Assembly: GCA_009801015.1 (NCBI GenBank)
Contig: VHZZ01003398.1
Span: 84,895-109,362 of the forward strand
Origin: Silene noctiflora
Lineage: Eukaryota; Streptophyta; Magnoliopsida; Caryophyllales; Caryophyllaceae
Length of the DNA stretch: 24,468 nucleotides
Direction: 5' to 3'
Shown here: positions 8,229 through 16,914 of the stretch, piece after piece
Layout: every line of letters starts with the position of its first letter
How positions within the stretch are numbered: position 1 is the stretch's first letter
Program-made: the position numbers and the translations under genes
Notes under the pieces: model-generated
Databases searched by the model: none
The model's input: the letters and a program-made list of their open reading frames with translations, nothing else
Told to the model about the DNA's origin: nothing

Positions 8229-8747
8229 ATGGCTCATCCCGATTCCGTGAAGTTGTTCCGGACTTATCCTTATGTGGTAATAATGGATTCAACGTATAAT
8301 ACCAACACATACAAGAATCCAGTCGTTGAGCTTGTTGGTGTCACACCCACTGGATCTTCGTTTTTAATTGCATGTGCGATTTTTCCTACAGAGTTCGAGG
8401 ACTCGTATAAGTGGTTGTTGAAGAAGTTAGGTGACATTCTAGATTTCAATAGAGCGTCTCCTTCTGTTTTCGTCACTGGCCGAGAATTAAGTTTGATCAA
8501 TGCTATTAAAGCAGTGTATCTGGAGGTTGATCATTTGTTTTGTCGATGGCACGTGAACAAAGCTATCGATGCAAAACCAATCAATATCAACCACCCTGAG
8601 AGTCACAAGATCCATGTCATCAATAGAGTGATCAATGCACTTACCGAGCAAGAGTTTCAGCAAGCTTTGGATGTATTCTGTCGCAAGTGGCGTCCTTTGG
8701 ACACTTATATCGGGAACGCTTGGAGTGAGAACGCCACAAAGTTTGCA
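8229..8747 (+). pseudogene. MULE transposase catalytic core (best preserved part)
   Basis: This frame stays open for 173 codons. It has the first catalytic aspartate in VVIMDSTYNTN and the ELVGVTPTGSSFLIACAIF strand-helix region, then VFVTGRELSLINAI, where most members have a second catalytic Asp (TDRE), and the CRWHVNKAI motif (C-x2-H) of the MULE family. The second Asp is replaced by Gly (GGC at 8478-8480). After ENATKF at about 8747 the homology moves to another frame (GQHSKIRKELENSRSKP onwards), which is a frameshift. The frame given here runs on for 30 codons without similarity and stops at 8837. Confidence 0.9.
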
Positions 8748-9465
8748 TTATGTGGTCCCGTATCCACTCCATGCTCGAAGGTCAACATTCCAAAATTAGA
8801 AAAGAGCTCGAAAATTCAAGGAGTAAACCAAAGATAACATCTCATACTTTCTCCTTGTTGCAAGGGATCAGGTCCACTAAGGACATAGAGATAATGGAGA
8901 AAGCAATTTTGAGAGGACTTGTTTTAGGTATCGGGTTGGAGGATCGATGTGGACACGTGTTACGAACGACTCGTGGATTACCTTGTGCATGGAACTTGGT
9001 TTCTTTGAAGAGCAGAGGTAGGACGGTCCATCTTGAAGATATATATTCATGTCTTTTGGAAGATATTGGTGTACGACAGTCCTAAACAAATGCCGAAAAA
9101 TGATAATGTTGTGTTTGAGGAACTGGTTGATGGTGTGAGAAACTGTGATCCGGTTTACCGGAGGGTAGTCATAGACTTGTTACGTGACTTCCAACACCCG
9201 GAGGACGTAGATATTTTGCCACCTCCTATTAATGAGCATCCGAAAGGCCGACCCAAAGGTTCTATATCGAGAAACAAGTCGGGTTTCGAGCATAGCCAAA
9301 GGAAGTTTGGGACAACAAGCACTAACAGTTCAACAAATGCACAATAAAGAGTTGGTGACTTTCCTTCAGGAGCGGTCGGTGCTCCATTGTAAAGGAAGTA
9401 CACCATTGGCTTTATATCATCATGGACTAAACGGTATGGTGTGTACCAGAGGAGATTTAGGGCCA

Positions 9466-9915
9466 CCTTGATGGTTGGGTAGACGCTAAAGATGACGGAC
9501 ATTGTGGATTGCGGGTTCTATCTCATGTCCAAGGGGGGCAAGAAGGAGACTACCTTGTTAAGCGGGAATGGTGTTCCTGAGAGATGAAGAGAGATGATAT
9601 ATACCGATATTTGTTCGGAGTTTACCCATTATCGACCATCGGTTTTATAGGGTATTAAGAGAGTCTTGCACGGCTGGAGTTCTTCCGTCCGATTAGTTAG
9701 TTGTGGGGTGGACCATAGTATGTGTGGTGACCATTTGCTCGTGTTTGGAACGCTTTTCAACTGGACAATATGTGTTATCGGTCATCTACAAGGGCAAAAT
9801 GGAGAGAAATTTTGGTACGGGAGTTGCAATACTATCATGCCACTAAAGACCTTAGTAGAAGACCGACAACCATTTGGTATTATGTGGATTCTGCTCTACC
9901 ATAATCATTGGATGT
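9466..9915 (+). pseudogene. OTU-like cysteine protease domain at the end of the MULE gene
   Basis: DDGHCGLRVLSHV (nucleophile Cys codon at 9503-9505) matches the DGNCxFR start of OTU domains. The following segments are in changing frames: KRDDIYRYLFGVYPLSTI, then FNWTICVI with IMPL, then YHNHW with the His codon at 9905-9907, which fits the C-terminal catalytic His-Trp of OTU. Spacing from Cys to His is about 134 codons, within the usual range. OTU domains cleave ubiquitin-like modifiers; fusion to MULE-type transposases is seen in plants, with unknown role. Stops at about 9590 and frame changes make it inactive. Confidence 0.75.
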
Positions 9916-10135
9916 AGTTGCATTCGAGAGGGCCGCCCGAGAGTCTTCCTATGCCACCATTTCACCCTGCTTGATGACGTACCGAGATTATAGTGTCGTG
10001 CATCTCGATACGTTATACGAAAGGAACATTGAGAACTTCCATGCTTACATGGGATCGACACCGGGAAGACATCGCAGAAGGTCAGATGACTCTAATGTTG
10101 ATACTGCGACAGTGTTGTCACTCGGTAGTTTATGA

Positions 10136-10284
10136 GATTTAAATTATTTTAGTTAATAACCTTGTTTCTTCTCATCGTAACATTATTCCATTAACTATGT
10201 ATTTAATTAAGTTGTGTTTTAACTTTATTACGACAATTATTGATAATTAAATATTTTCCGTTTCTTTAATATTTTAATTCAAAT
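10136..10284. other. A+T-rich spacer after the transposase-OTU gene
   Basis: No gene or repeat seen. This probably holds the 3' end signals of the gene on the + strand (AATTAAA-like sequences are frequent), but none can be singled out. Confidence 0.4.
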
Positions 10285-10377
10285 TGTAACGGTTTGAAAT
10301 TCAAAAATTAACCGTTTGAAATTCATAAATATAACCGTTTAAAATTCAAAAATATAACCGTTTGACATTCAAAACAA
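10285..10377. repeat. Four tandem 22-23 bp repeats with TAACCGTTTGAAATTC core
   Basis: Units start at about 10287, 10309, 10332 and 10355. Each has TAACCGTTT (TAACGGTTT in the first) then GAAATTCAAAAAT or a close variant. TAACCGTT contains AACCGTT/AACGG, the type of site bound by plant R2R3 and three-repeat MYB proteins. They lie 25-115 bp upstream of two TATA boxes. Confidence 0.8.
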
Positions 10378-10397
10378 TTTGTTCCCCTTAGCAACCT

Positions 10398-10511
10398 AAT
10401 TATAAATACTCCTTGCCTTATTCATTCCAATCACAATAACCCATCTCATTCACTATTATAAATACTTATTTCTCAATCCAATCCATTCACAAAAACCAAA
10501 AAAATACCAAT
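10398..10511 (+). promoter_or_regulatory. Duplicated core promoter and leader upstream of a truncated start
   Basis: Two copies of TTATAAATACT (TATAAATA at 10401-10408 and 10457-10464) are 56 bp apart, and each is followed by a similar C+A-rich leader with TTC/CCAATC. An AAAACCAAAAAAATACCAAT leader then runs into ATG at 10512. The layout (MYB-like repeats, TATA, leader, ATG) is that of a complete plant promoter. There is no open gene behind it. Confidence 0.5.
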
Positions 10512-10550
10512 ATGGCTAAAAATGCTCAACAAATCAGAGAGTACCAATGA
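10512..10550 (+). pseudogene. Truncated 12-codon start downstream of the duplicated promoter
   Basis: ATG at 10512 opens MAKNAQQIREYQ and stops with TGA at 10548-10550. From about 10534 on, the opposite strand is the 3' end of the PMD gene. It looks like the first codons of a gene whose remainder was lost or never captured. I do not recognise the family. Confidence 0.3.
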
Positions 10551-11075
10551 AAGATTGACTCCATCGTTTTTGATTTATCAAAGTTAGTGGCATAATCGCT
10601 GGAACTGACCGACGTCGTAGGGATACGTTGGAAGATGGGATCCCATAAGTCCTATCGGGATCTTCCCCGAACTCAAGCCAATAATTGCCCCTCGTCGGGC
10701 GCTTCTCAACAGATGGATTATGCATCGGATACGGAATTGTTTTATGATACCCGAACTGACGCATGCACCGATCAGGCTGGTACAGCTCTACTACATCGAG
10801 AAATTTTATAAAACCCGAGTAAAGCGACACCCTACAAGGGCCCTAAGGACGGTGACCGTAGGGAAACCATCGGACATGCTTCACCCTAAGCCTGTCTAAA
10901 TCCTGGCGATGCATCCATAAGAGCTCTTGATCACCCTTAACTGAGGTATGCGGGCCCAAGCCTTGACTAGAGGTCTGCTCTCAAGATAGAATCCAGTGTC
11001 GGGTCAGAGCTGTAACACCCCTATCTACTAAGAAGCCTTAACAAGACCTTCCCTAATAGACAAGGGCATTACCAT

Positions 11076-11089
11076 CTCGGTTACCCGAG
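11076..11089 (-). other. Conserved tetraloop hairpin near the solo LTR 3' end
   Basis: On the - strand it reads CTCGG-GTAA-CCGAG, 65 bp from the LTR end. GUAA is a GNRA-type loop in RNA. The gypsy LTR at 1697-5136 has the same stem at the corresponding place with an AAAA loop. Confidence 0.6.
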
Positions 11090-12144
11090 GCAAGTAATGA
11101 TCAAACGTCGATAATAGACCAATTAAATATCTTTTACATATGATTACAAGATGACAAACGAAAAGTACAACTCGTAACATAAACTATGAGACTATGAAAC
11201 CGTTGTCGTGATTCGTAGTAACTCGTCCCTCCAACTCCCAACAAGACCTCCAAAGACAACCTGTCATACCGCAATGCTCACCATACGGATCACGGCAGAC
11301 ATAGCACAAGAAACAACAAAGAAAACACCACAAACGGTCAGTACCATACAATAGACAAAGAATACAACACGAAGTACATAAACAACACAGTTCTCCATCT
11401 TCTTCCACCACGCACCACACCGTCACCGTCACATCACTGACTTAAACCCAAGGTGTGTAGTCCTGCCAGTGGGGGACCGCAGCCGTTCCCACCTAAGCCC
11501 CGCTCATCAAATTGAGCGATAACCCATGTCCATTAATGTGCACATACCCTCCCGTGGAGGGTTCCACGGAGGGCGAACCAAGGGCGTGAAGCCACTCCCG
11601 CAAGTGACTCCACTCAGCCGAGAACGTGTCTCGCATCAGATACACCAGTCCCCAAGTCCAACATACCGTCACAACAATTAGCATAGTGCATACAATCATA
11701 ATCACAATTACGTTGCCAACATCGTAATACCATACATCCATAGTCAATTACACATTATAGTACATCGCAATCAGACAGCGTATAATACTGAGTAGGGAAA
11801 ACCTACCTCAAGCAAACCGCATCGACTCCGCACGCAGCCTCACCACACAAGCCATCAACGATATCCTATGACACACAACGACATCCTACTCTATTACTTC
11901 ACAGAACTAGACCAACAACCAAGGAAACAACGATTGCTTACATACCTATGCTAGCATCCGGCCAAAGGATCACTTCCCGACTCCTGCTCTCGACACCCAT
12001 GGCGACGCACCTCCCTTTGTTCTCAATAGGGGGAGAACAAGGGAGAACTGATGAGGCGACATCTAGGTTTAGGGGAAAATAAAGAAAATAAAAGAAAACC
12101 GATTTAACTTTTTAATTTCGCGATATATCTTTTATCGCTGACGC

Positions 12145-12245
12145 AACTTACTCGATCGAGTAACTAAGTTACTCGATCGAGTGCCACCTACTCGATCGAG
12201 TACCAGGCTTCTCCGATCGAGTGACCACCGCTAGATCGAGTGACT
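12145..12245. repeat. ACTCGATCGAGT palindrome array in the solo LTR
   Basis: Three perfect 12-bp palindromes ACTCGATCGAGT are followed by two degenerate copies (CTCCGATCGAGTG and CTAGATCGAGTG). They lie about 95-195 bp from the LTR start on the - strand, the same region that holds the ACTCGACCGAGT-type array in the gypsy LTR at 1697. Confidence 0.9.
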
Positions 12246-13699
12246 CAACTATCACCCATCCACGAAGAACCAGACGAGACTCGGCAAGTGTTATGGTCGG
12301 TCAACGCTAGTCAAAGGTCCTAGAAGGGCGGGTATTACAAGAGCTGGGGAAAGTACTGATATATCCATGCCTGGAGTAACGGTAGACACCCGCTAACACC
12401 AAGAGTCTCTCGGCGCGATGCTATCTCCAGCTGTCGGTACAAGTAAGTCAAACAACCGGCGCCCCAAGCGTACGAATCAACCCGATCAAGATCATCAATC
12501 AAGGGAAACAACTGAGCGTTCACCCTATCACCACTCTTGTCTATGAATAAAGTATGTCCTAATAAAATCATGAGGTACGCCCGGAACGAGTCATGGTCGT
12601 TCCCTTCATCAACAACATCCCTCAACTATGTCGTCAATGAACAACCGTTCTTATAGCACCGTGGTACCACCTGGGCAAGAAAAACTCCATAAAACCTAGC
12701 AATCTTCACCTTCAAATCCGAATCCTCGGCCCCAACCATGCCTTCCACACACACCCTATCACCAATAACTGGTATCCAAAGAATCTGCTCCACATCATGG
12801 ACCATGATACTAATCACTCCAAAAGGCATATGGAAAGTGTTAGTATCCGGTTACCACCTCTCTATAAAAGTACTAAGCAGGTTATCGTCTAGACCCGTGG
12901 TAAAACAGTACCTCAAAACCCCAAGTCGGCTCCCATCAACCCTAGCGGCAACAACCTCGGGGAGCTCAATCCCTCTAATCTCCCTCACACAACTCGGCCT
13001 CTCGTAGTACTTGAGCCACGATCTCAACACTTACGGGTTAGGCTCAGACCAACTGTTGAAATCTACATGTCCACTGAAGCTCCGTAAGATGGAATTGTTA
13101 CTAGGACCACCAACAACAGGACCTCTCAGTACCCAAGAAGTATCCCTCTTCGGCCTCGACCTCTCCGTGCTCGAGAAAGTCTCCCTAGTACTCGAATAAC
13201 GGCCTCTAGGATCTCGGGCCAACCTTTGAGTCAACAATCTCCAAGACGGCAGGTTCCCTACGACTCGATACTCAACTACATCCTCGTCCTTCGACCCCTC
13301 TTCCGACGGCTCCTCCTCTCCAACATGCCGGAAACCTGCAATCACTAGCGACTTGACCGGGAGTAGTCATAATAACCATGTCAACCGGCTGTCTAAGTGG
13401 CGGTGGCGGTGGGTACGCCTGCAAAACACGCAAACGACGCTTGGAAGACGTGACATTCTGGCCAAAAAGACGGTTGTGGTCGGATCGTTTAGGTAGCGGA
13501 GGTGGAGGTTGCATAATGTTATTTTCTCTATCATTTCGATCTCTCATCTGCATTAAACAAATAAAAAATGTTAGAAAATACCCCACATCGACTAGAAAAC
13601 TTTAAAAAAAATTAAAAAATCAGCAAATAAAGGCAATAAACACGGTTTCAAAGAAAAATTGAACGAACCAAGGACGAAATGTTAAGATTCAACTTTCGA

Positions 13700-13892
13700 C
13701 CATGGACCAAATGTTGATATTCAGCGTTTGACCATGGCCAAATGTTGAATATCAACGTTTGACCATGGCCAAATGTTGATACTCAACGTTGGAATCATGG
13801 TCCAAACGTTGATATTCAACACTTCCATGGTCAAACGTTGATATTCAACATTGGTCCATGGTTGAATGTTGAATGTCAACATTTGGCCATGG
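13700..13892. repeat. Right subterminal array of palindromic 31-bp units
   Basis: CCATGG-like nodes at 13700, 13732, 13763, 13795, 13825, 13856 and 13887 are spaced 30-32 bp. Units follow the pattern CCATGG-NCAAANGTTGA-TAT-TCAACNTTTG, each almost its own reverse complement. It mirrors the left array at 7197-7452 but is more regular. It lies between the likely 5' splice donor (about 14224) and acceptor (13548) of the PMD gene leader. Confidence 0.92.
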
Positions 13893-14395
13893 TGTTCTTC
13901 CCCTTCCCCAATTCGACATCAACAACAACAAAAATCGATATAAAATCCACCCTATTTCGCCAATAATAACACCTCAATTACAAACAATAATGAAATCAAC
14001 AACATACAAACTAATTAACAAAAAAACTAAACCTAATTCAAAACTATTTCTATTAAGTTGGATAAAACCTTAAGCAAACAGCTAATTGAATTAACTAAGC
14101 ATATTGAAGTCATATAAACAATTAAAAACAACAATAAAGGAAGGGGAAAGGGAACATACAATTAAAAATGATTTATTAACAACAATTAAGCTAATTTAAA
14201 AAAGAAAAAAGAAAAGGTGACTAACCTTTTAATGGTGGCGGCGGCGTTCTGGCAGCAGTGAGGGCAGTGTGCTAGCGGTAGTCGTAGTCGTGGGGTGGCG
14301 GCAGTCGTGGTGCCCTGGTGGGCATGGTGGGAGGGGTGTTGGTGGTGGGTTTATTTTTTGTTTTTTTTTCTAATTAGAGAGGAAATTGTGATTGT
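13893..14395. other. Leader region of the PMD gene and inner right end of the MULE
   Basis: A+T-rich DNA at 13900-14220 is followed by a G+C-rich, GGTGGCGGC-rich block (14233-14350). On the - strand the block ends with ATTAAAAG/GTTAGT, a fair splice donor (about 14224). I read this as a 5' exon and a leader intron of the PMD gene. The small frames here have no protein signature. Confidence 0.35.
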
Positions 14396-14463
14396 TAGTG
14401 AGAGAATAGGGGTAGTGTCGTCTTTTACAATGAAAATGTTGTCGATAGTTACTAAAACGTCAT
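14396..14463 (-). repeat. Right terminal inverted repeat of the MULE
   Basis: Read on the - strand, the end begins GATGACGTTTTAG, then ATCGACAACATTTTCATT, then TAAAAGACGACACTACCCC. It aligns with 6873-6930 as described for the left repeat. Confidence 0.7.
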
Positions 14464-15373
14464 CTATATTTTACAATTGGGTATATAATTAATTTAATTA
14501 TGCCCAAAGTACACTGCGAAGTCATCATAGCATTGGAAACCTTAAAGTTGTTTGAACTAAGGTAAGAAAAAGGTAATAATTAAAAATTTCTCTAAAAGTT
14601 GTTTCCCCTGCAACACACAATACTTAACATATTGCCAATGAAAGACTAATACCCTCTAATACTCATCCTAATAGAGGAAGTTCATGTCATCAAAATAGAC
14701 TCTTGAAAATCATGGGTAGACTATTTATATTTTAAGTTTTCTCACTTTCATTTATGAATTGCTTAAACCACTAGCTATAATAACATGATAGAGTTTAACA
14801 TAAAAGGGAAAGTGGAAGATTGTTAAAAGGGGAAAAACTCTCTGATTTTTTTTGAATTCAATTTTTTTGAAGAAATTTAGTTATAAATAACTAATTCATC
14901 GGCCGCTTTATTTTAAGGAATAAAAAAATAGCCTTATTTTTAAGTGAAATTTTACAATAGAGGATTTATTTTACCAAAACGATATTTTGTATCAACTACC
15001 GAAAATAATTTTATATGTAAAATGTTATTTGTAATATTCTTATTGAATTATATTTGTTGTACATACTTTTGATATTCTTTTTTAAACAGGTTATTTATAT
15101 TGGCCACCTCGATTTGTTTCTTCGTTGGTTTTTTGGTAGTCTTATTCCTTTGTGCGCGTTTCATTATGGAGACTTCCCTAGGATAAATAATTCCTCATCA
15201 CATAATTATTTTTATTTCCCTGAAAATAATCATGGTATATGGCTATATGCATGTTGTCTTGCGTAATGACGTATTATTGTAGTGTTAATAGTCATTTATG
15301 TATGGCTATTGGGCTACGTTTGATTTGGTTGGTACTTTCGATTGCTTTTGATTTCTTTTAATTATTAATAAAT
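14464..15373. other. A+T-rich spacer without recognisable genes
   Basis: About 0.9 kb between the MULE end and the gypsy LTR. I see no homology, tandem repeat or RNA gene. The 70-codon frame at 15054-15266 follows an acceptor-like TTTTTTAAACAG but shows no motif, and I do not call it. Confidence 0.5.
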
Positions 15374-15950
15374 TGTAACGCCCCTGATTTTAACATAGCC
15401 ATTACAAAATACAGAAGGGTTGTACAAGCTGTACCATTACATTATTATACAGCGGAAACTTACAAAACGATAAAAAGAGACAAAAGAAAACATATTTATA
15501 GAGACGTTACCGCCGTATTTTCCCTAGAGAAAATACAAGGCTAACTTTACAAAATGAGACCAATCTTTTCCCTTACTACTAAAAATCCATTTATTAATAA
15601 AATTATTACCCGTTATATAACTAACAACCAACATCAGCTTCAAAACTCACTCTTTAGTATTCTCAGCACGGAAACCTGAAAGGAATATATAAAATAACGG
15701 GATCAGCCAACCACCGGCTGAGTAGGACTCCAGTGGCCTCCACCGGCCTTATGTCATAACCTTTAATCGTTAAGATAAGAATTTTCTTTATATACCACAC
15801 AATGTCATAACTTACCAGTGTACAAAAGTAAGGCTTACTAGAAGTCCATAAGGTAACCAAAATATTTTTAGCATTTTCATAATAATACATATGCACATCA
15901 TGTTTAAGACGATATACCATTACTGAAAAGATAGACATTACATAATTTCC

Positions 15951-16043
15951 ATGGAGCCAACGCTCCTTTAATTCATAAGGAGCCAACACTCCTTCAATTC
16001 ATATGGAGTCAACGCCCCTTTAGTATGGAGCCAACGCTCCTAC
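15951..16043. repeat. Four tandem units with a GGAGC-CAAC-GCTCC hairpin
   Basis: Units start at 15951, 15978, 16004 and 16026 (about 22-27 bp each). Each has GGAGCCAACGCTCC or a one- to two-base variant (GGAGCCAACACTCC, GGAGTCAACGCCCC) followed by TTTAATTCATA or similar. The stems are 5 bp with a CAAC loop. Confidence 0.85.
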
Positions 16044-16216
16044 TGTGTACACAGTTTCGATTTTCTCAATAATGTCATCTCAAATCATTAATCGTATCCC
16101 GAATGCTACAATTGGCCAATTATACATTATAATGACAACACCATTATCTCAGCATACATTCATAAGACGGTAACTAATATAACATGTGAGCAGTATAACA
16201 ATCATAAAATGAAATC

Positions 16217-16330
16217 AACAATATAAATATAACATGAGACGGTATAATAAAAATAACAAGAAATTAACAATATAAATATAACATGAGACGGTATAATAAA
16301 CATAACAAGAAATTTAACAATATAACTAAT
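16217..16330. repeat. 49-bp tandem repeat in the Tekay LTR
   Basis: AACAATATAAATATAACATG, then AGACGGTATAATAAA and ATAACAAGAAAT recur at 16217 and 16266 with almost no change, and a third copy begins at 16316 but breaks off. A looser copy may precede it (from about 16182). Confidence 0.8.
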
Positions 16331-16865
16331 ATATCTGATTATTTCTAATCTCTTATTTCAAAAGTAAACAATTACTTATATCGACAAAGGGTCCCAAAAT
16401 CATACCTCAATTGGGTATATATAAAGATCTTATACGCTCACAAGTATTACGCTATTACTTCTCCCGATCTTTCCCCGGATGTAAAAAAAAAAATATATGG
16501 CTTACTAGTTTCTCCGTATAAGTTCTCTGTTTTCCTATCTTTTTTTTTCTCCTTCATGATATTTGTATGAGCTCTTAGTAAAAAAAAAACACTAACTCAT
16601 GTTGGTGGGTCATGCATGTATATCTACGTGAAGTGAGGTAAAGTCTTTGCTATTTATTTATTTATTTTGTTTTTTTGATAATTATCTAATACAGTACGGA
16701 GTAGTATAAAATGAAGGTCGTAACGAGTCTCGAGTTATATACTCTTAGAAGATTTATAATATAAAGCCGTTTTGTTTATATAAAAAAAACGAGTCTAGTC
16801 TAATAAGTCTCACAGTGGTCCTATTACTATATAAATACTATAAATATTTTATTCGGATTATTACA

Positions 16866-16880
16866 TTCCACCCTCCTTAA
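16866..16880 (-). other. Polypurine tract of the Tekay-type element
   Basis: TTAAGGAGGGTGGAA on the - strand, directly before the LTR start TGTAATAAT. It is the usual primer for plus-strand synthesis in this family. The TTTCGGGACGAAA hairpin lies 10 bp before it. Confidence 0.85.
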
Positions 16881-16914
16881 AATAAGTTTCGTCCCGAAAC
16901 TTGACATACCTTAT

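Larger units (their letters stand above)
7553..10135 (+). pseudogene. Decayed MULE transposase gene: FAR1-type zinc finger, MULE core, SWIM-like finger, OTU-like tail
   Basis: The coding region starts after a likely splice acceptor (TGAAACAG, 7545-7552); no open ATG start is preserved with certainty. Order of parts: FNWAKNIAFENVF (from about 7640), typical of the N-terminus of FAR1/MULE proteins; a WRKY-GCM1-like zinc finger with the C-x-C pair at 7812-7820 and HNH near 7917-7925; the MULE core (8229-8747); a SWIM-like CGH...LPC segment (8948-8990); a KGRPKGS AT-hook-like motif near 9245; and an OTU-like domain (9466-9915). Stops cut the frame at 7842, 7881 and 8073 and further on, and the frame changes at about 7783-7812, 8747, 9070 and several times after 9330. 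It cannot make a working protein. Confidence 0.88.
11011..12339 (-). mobile_element. Gypsy-type solo LTR inserted in the PMD gene
   Basis: The 1329-bp LTR has ends TGTAACACCC (11011) and GGGTATTACA (12339) and a perfect 5-bp duplication, AGAGC at 11006-11010 and 12340-12344. Orientation follows from the related LTR at 1697-5136: palindrome array near the start (12245-12140), tetraloop hairpin near the end (11089-11076). No internal element sequence is present. PMD homology runs straight up to the duplication on both sides, so this is an insertion into the gene, later reduced to one LTR. The two small frames inside it (11184-11432, 11493-11747) show no family signature. Confidence 0.92.
10534..13547 (-). 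pseudogene. Plant mobile domain (PMD, MAIN-like) gene, split by a solo LTR
   Basis: The gene starts at ATG 13547, just after a likely acceptor (TTTAATGCAG), with MRDRNDREN and a Pro-rich stretch. A frameshift near 13350-13370 is followed by one frame with SWLKYYERP (13020), DNLLSTFIERW, NTFHMPFGVISIMVHDVEQIL (12830), DSYAWGAGCLTYLYRQLE (about 12460) and CLPLLQAWIYQYFP (about 12380). These are the hallmark blocks of PF10536. The solo LTR (11011-12339) cuts it there. The C-terminal part resumes at 11005 and shows YSGFIKFLDVVELYQPDRCMRQFGYHKTIP (10820-10740, given in part), ending at 10534. In-frame stops are at 13031, 12851 and 12626, and more lie in the C-terminal part. PMD proteins in plants act in silencing and genome stability; many copies are carried by transposons. 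Confidence 0.88.
6873..14463. mobile_element. Composite Mutator-like element (MULE) carrying a transposase-OTU gene and a PMD gene
   Basis: The two ends carry diverged inverted repeats of about 60 bp, and each end is followed inward by an array of about 31-bp palindromic units (7197-7452 and 13700-13892). Between them lie a decayed FAR1/MULE transposase gene with an OTU-like tail (+ strand, 7553-10135) and a decayed PMD gene (- strand, 13547-10534). These converge on about 400 bp of intergenic DNA. A gypsy solo LTR (11011-12339) was inserted later. Without it the element is about 6.3 kb. I could not find a clean 9-bp target duplication by eye, so the exact ends may be off by some bases. Confidence 0.8.
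15374..16865 (-). mobile_element. 3' LTR of the Tekay-type element
   Basis: The LTR starts TGTAATAATCCG at 16865, next to the purine tract, and ends GGGGCGTTACA at 15374. It holds four tandem units with a GGAGC-CAAC-GCTCC hairpin (15951-16043) and about two copies of a 49-bp repeat (16217-16330), plus several long A or T runs (16480-16800). The frame at 15663-15989 is a chance reading. Confidence 0.85.

Noticed and set aside
11184..11747. Two Cys-rich and Val-rich frames on the - strand
   Set aside because: Inside a solo LTR with clear ends and duplication; no known domain and poor codon character.
12738..13199. Two + strand frames in the PMD region
   Set aside because: They are antisense readings of the PMD gene, whose - strand has the conserved blocks.
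13378..13605. + strand frame rich in Gly
   Set aside because: Antisense of the Pro-rich N-terminus of the PMD gene.
15054..15266. 70-codon frame after an acceptor-like TTTTTTAAACAG
   Set aside because: Possible lone exon, but no motif and no neighbouring exon.
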